From positions 62,001 to 126,000 of the forward strand of contig CACGDW010000002.1 of NCBI GenBank assembly GCA_902571925.1: a DNA stretch of 64,000 nt. The letters are read 5' to 3'. The number at the start of each line of letters is the position of its first letter. Positions within the stretch are counted from its first letter, which is position 1. This DNA is from an uncultured Pelagibacteraceae bacterium (GTDB lineage Bacteria > Pseudomonadota > Alphaproteobacteria > Pelagibacterales > Pelagibacteraceae). The position numbers and the translations under genes were made by a program. This document shows positions 62,480 to 64,000 of the stretch, one piece after another. The notes under the pieces were generated by a model, which did not search any database, was not told the origin of the DNA, and saw nothing but the letters and a program-made list of their open reading frames with translations.

Positions 62480-64000
62480 CTTTTTTTCTAACCTATTTAA
62501 ATGTAAAAGAGGTTCAGTATATCCAGATGGTTGATCTTTACCTTTAAATATTAAATCACAAGCAGTTTTAAAAGCTAAAGAATTTTCATAATTATCGCTC
62601 ATTTTTGTATACTCTTGATCATCCTCATTTTGTTTATCGACAACTTTAGCCATTTCTTTCATTATTTCTACAACTTGAATTTTTGTTGTTATTCCATGAT
62701 GTATCCAGTTAGCAATATGTTGAGATGAAATTCTTAAAGTAGCTCTATCTTCCATGAGGCCTATGTTATTTATATCAGGAACTTTTGAACACCCAACTCC
62801 CTGATCAATCCATCTAACAACATACCCTAGTAAAGTTTGGGCAGAGTTTGATATCTCTGAATTAATTTCATCAACAGACCAGTTAGGCCTATCTGCAGTT
62901 GGGATTGTTAAAAGATCGTCTAAATTAGTTTTTCCACGATTCAAAATTTTTTGTTGCTCTTTAAAGATATCTATTTCATGGTAATGTAGAGCATGTATTG
63001 AAGCTGCTGTAGGAGAGGGAACCCAGGCACAATTAGCGCCTGCTTTTAAATGATTGATTTTTTCACTCATCATCTCTCTCATTTTATCAGGCATAGCCCA
63101 CATACCCTTTCCTATTTGAGCTTTTCCAGAAAAACCACACTTTAAACCAATATCAACATTGTTATTTTCATAAGCTGAAATCCATTTTGATGATTTCATA
63201 TCTCCTTTTTTAATCATTGGTCCAGCTTCCATTGAAGTATGAATTTCATCTCCAGTTCTGTCTAGGAATCCAGTATTAATAAAAAAAACCCTATTTTTAA
63301 GTGTTCTTATGCATTCTTTTAAGTTTACTGAAGTTCTTCTTTCTTCATCCATTATTCCAATTTTACAAGTATTCTTTTCTAAATTTAACAACTCTTCAAC
63401 TTTAGAAAAAATAGAGTCTGTAAAAGCTGTTTCTTCAGGACCATGCATTTTAGGTTTTACAATATAAATTGAACCTTTTTTTGAATTCTTGTTTTTTTTT
63501 AAATCATGGACTGCTGCAGCTGTTGTTAAAAAAGCATCCATGATTCCCTCGGGCATCTCTTTGCCATCTTTTAAAATAATAGATGGTGTAGTCATTAGGT
63601 GGCCAACATTTCTTATTAAAAGCAAACTTCTGCCATGAAGTTTTAATCCCTTGCCATCTCTTGATATGTAACTTCTGTCAGGATTTAATTTTCTTTCTAA
63701 TTTTTTTCCGTTTTTTTCAAATTGTATCTTTAAATCTCCTTTCATTAAACCTAGCCAATTTTTATAACAGATAATTTTATCTTCCGCATCTACAGCTGCA
63801 ACACTGTCTTCATTATCGCAAATTGTTGAAACAGCAGACTCTACAATTACATCACTAATCCCTGCAATATCATGAGCTGCACTAAATGCTTTGGGATTTA
63901 TGATTATTTCAAAATGGAGATTATTATTTTTAATTATTATTGCTGAAGGCTTGTTAGCATCTCCTCTGTGCCCTACAAACTTATTTTGATCTTTTAACTT
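62471..64000 (-). CDS. glcB: malate synthase G, 5' end truncated by the window edge
   Basis: Frame stays open past the track start at 63745 ([39 protein letters not shown]); [77 protein letters not shown]. Confidence 0.95.
   Translation of the reverse strand, partial: KLKDQNKFVGHRGDANKPSAIIIKNNNLHFEIIINPKAFSAAHDIAGISDVIVESAVSTICDNEDSVAAVDAEDKIICYKNWLGLMKGDLKIQFEKNGKKLERKLNPDRSYISRDGKGLKLHGRSLLLIRNVGHLMTTPSIILKDGKEMPEGIMDAFLTTAAAVHDLKKNKNSKKGSIYIVKPKMHGPEETAFTDSIFSKVEELLNLEKNTCKIGIMDEERRTSVNLKECIRTLKNRVFFINTGFLDRTGDEIHTSMEAGPMIKKGDMKSSKWISAYENNNVDIGLKCGFSGKAQIGKGMWAMPDKMREMMSEKINHLKAGANCAWVPSPTAASIHALHYHEIDIFKEQQKILNRGKTNLDDLLTIPTADRPNWSVDEINSEISNSAQTLLGYVVRWIDQGVGCSKVPDINNIGLMEDRATLRISSQHIANWIHHGITTKIQVVEIMKEMAKVVDKQNEDDQEYTKMSDNYENSLAFKTACDLIFKGKDQPSGYTEPLLHLNRLEKKLI

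Overview
This 64 kb window is AT-rich, very gene-dense and mostly ordinary alphaproteobacterial housekeeping sequence. Gene content, order and codon bias resemble the SAR11/Pelagibacterales clade; that is my inference from the proteins, not a database result. Main blocks: pheT-lepA; a small surface-glycan island (GT17, 2OG-Fe(II) oxygenase, tRNA-Ser, GT2, C-methyltransferase, rmlC/rmlD-like/rmlA); gyrB; a RegB-like kinase; cobT-cobS-dnaJ/bolA; aroB-aroK; def-fmt-truA; SET and HDAC-family genes below dapD-dapE; argB-yidC-yidD-rnpA-rpmH; dcd-murA-DUF2948-hisD-infA; tRNA-His-hisS-hisZ-hisG; rmuC plus two exonucleases; trx; folC-accD-trpA-trpB-trpF-pyrF-ihfB-rpsA-aroA; lptB-lptC-kdsD-rnd; gcrA; argD-argF; kdsB-pheA-SRP RNA-dnaX-ybaB-recR; and the 3' part of glcB. 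I found no CRISPR array, transposase, prophage or rRNA. The best leads are: a PD-(D/E)XK exonuclease resembling mitochondrial MGME1 between rmuC and an ExoI-like gene; a tRNA-His lacking encoded G-1 (with A73) directly upstream of hisS; tRNA-Thr and tRNA-Phe with non-canonical T-loops; small ORFs missed by the 60-aa cutoff; a structured region downstream of a cold-shock gene; and missing members of usually conserved clusters (cmk, lptA, engB, rmlB, cobN). I see no clear-cut new multi-gene system. Family assignments come from reading motifs and from memory, without searches.
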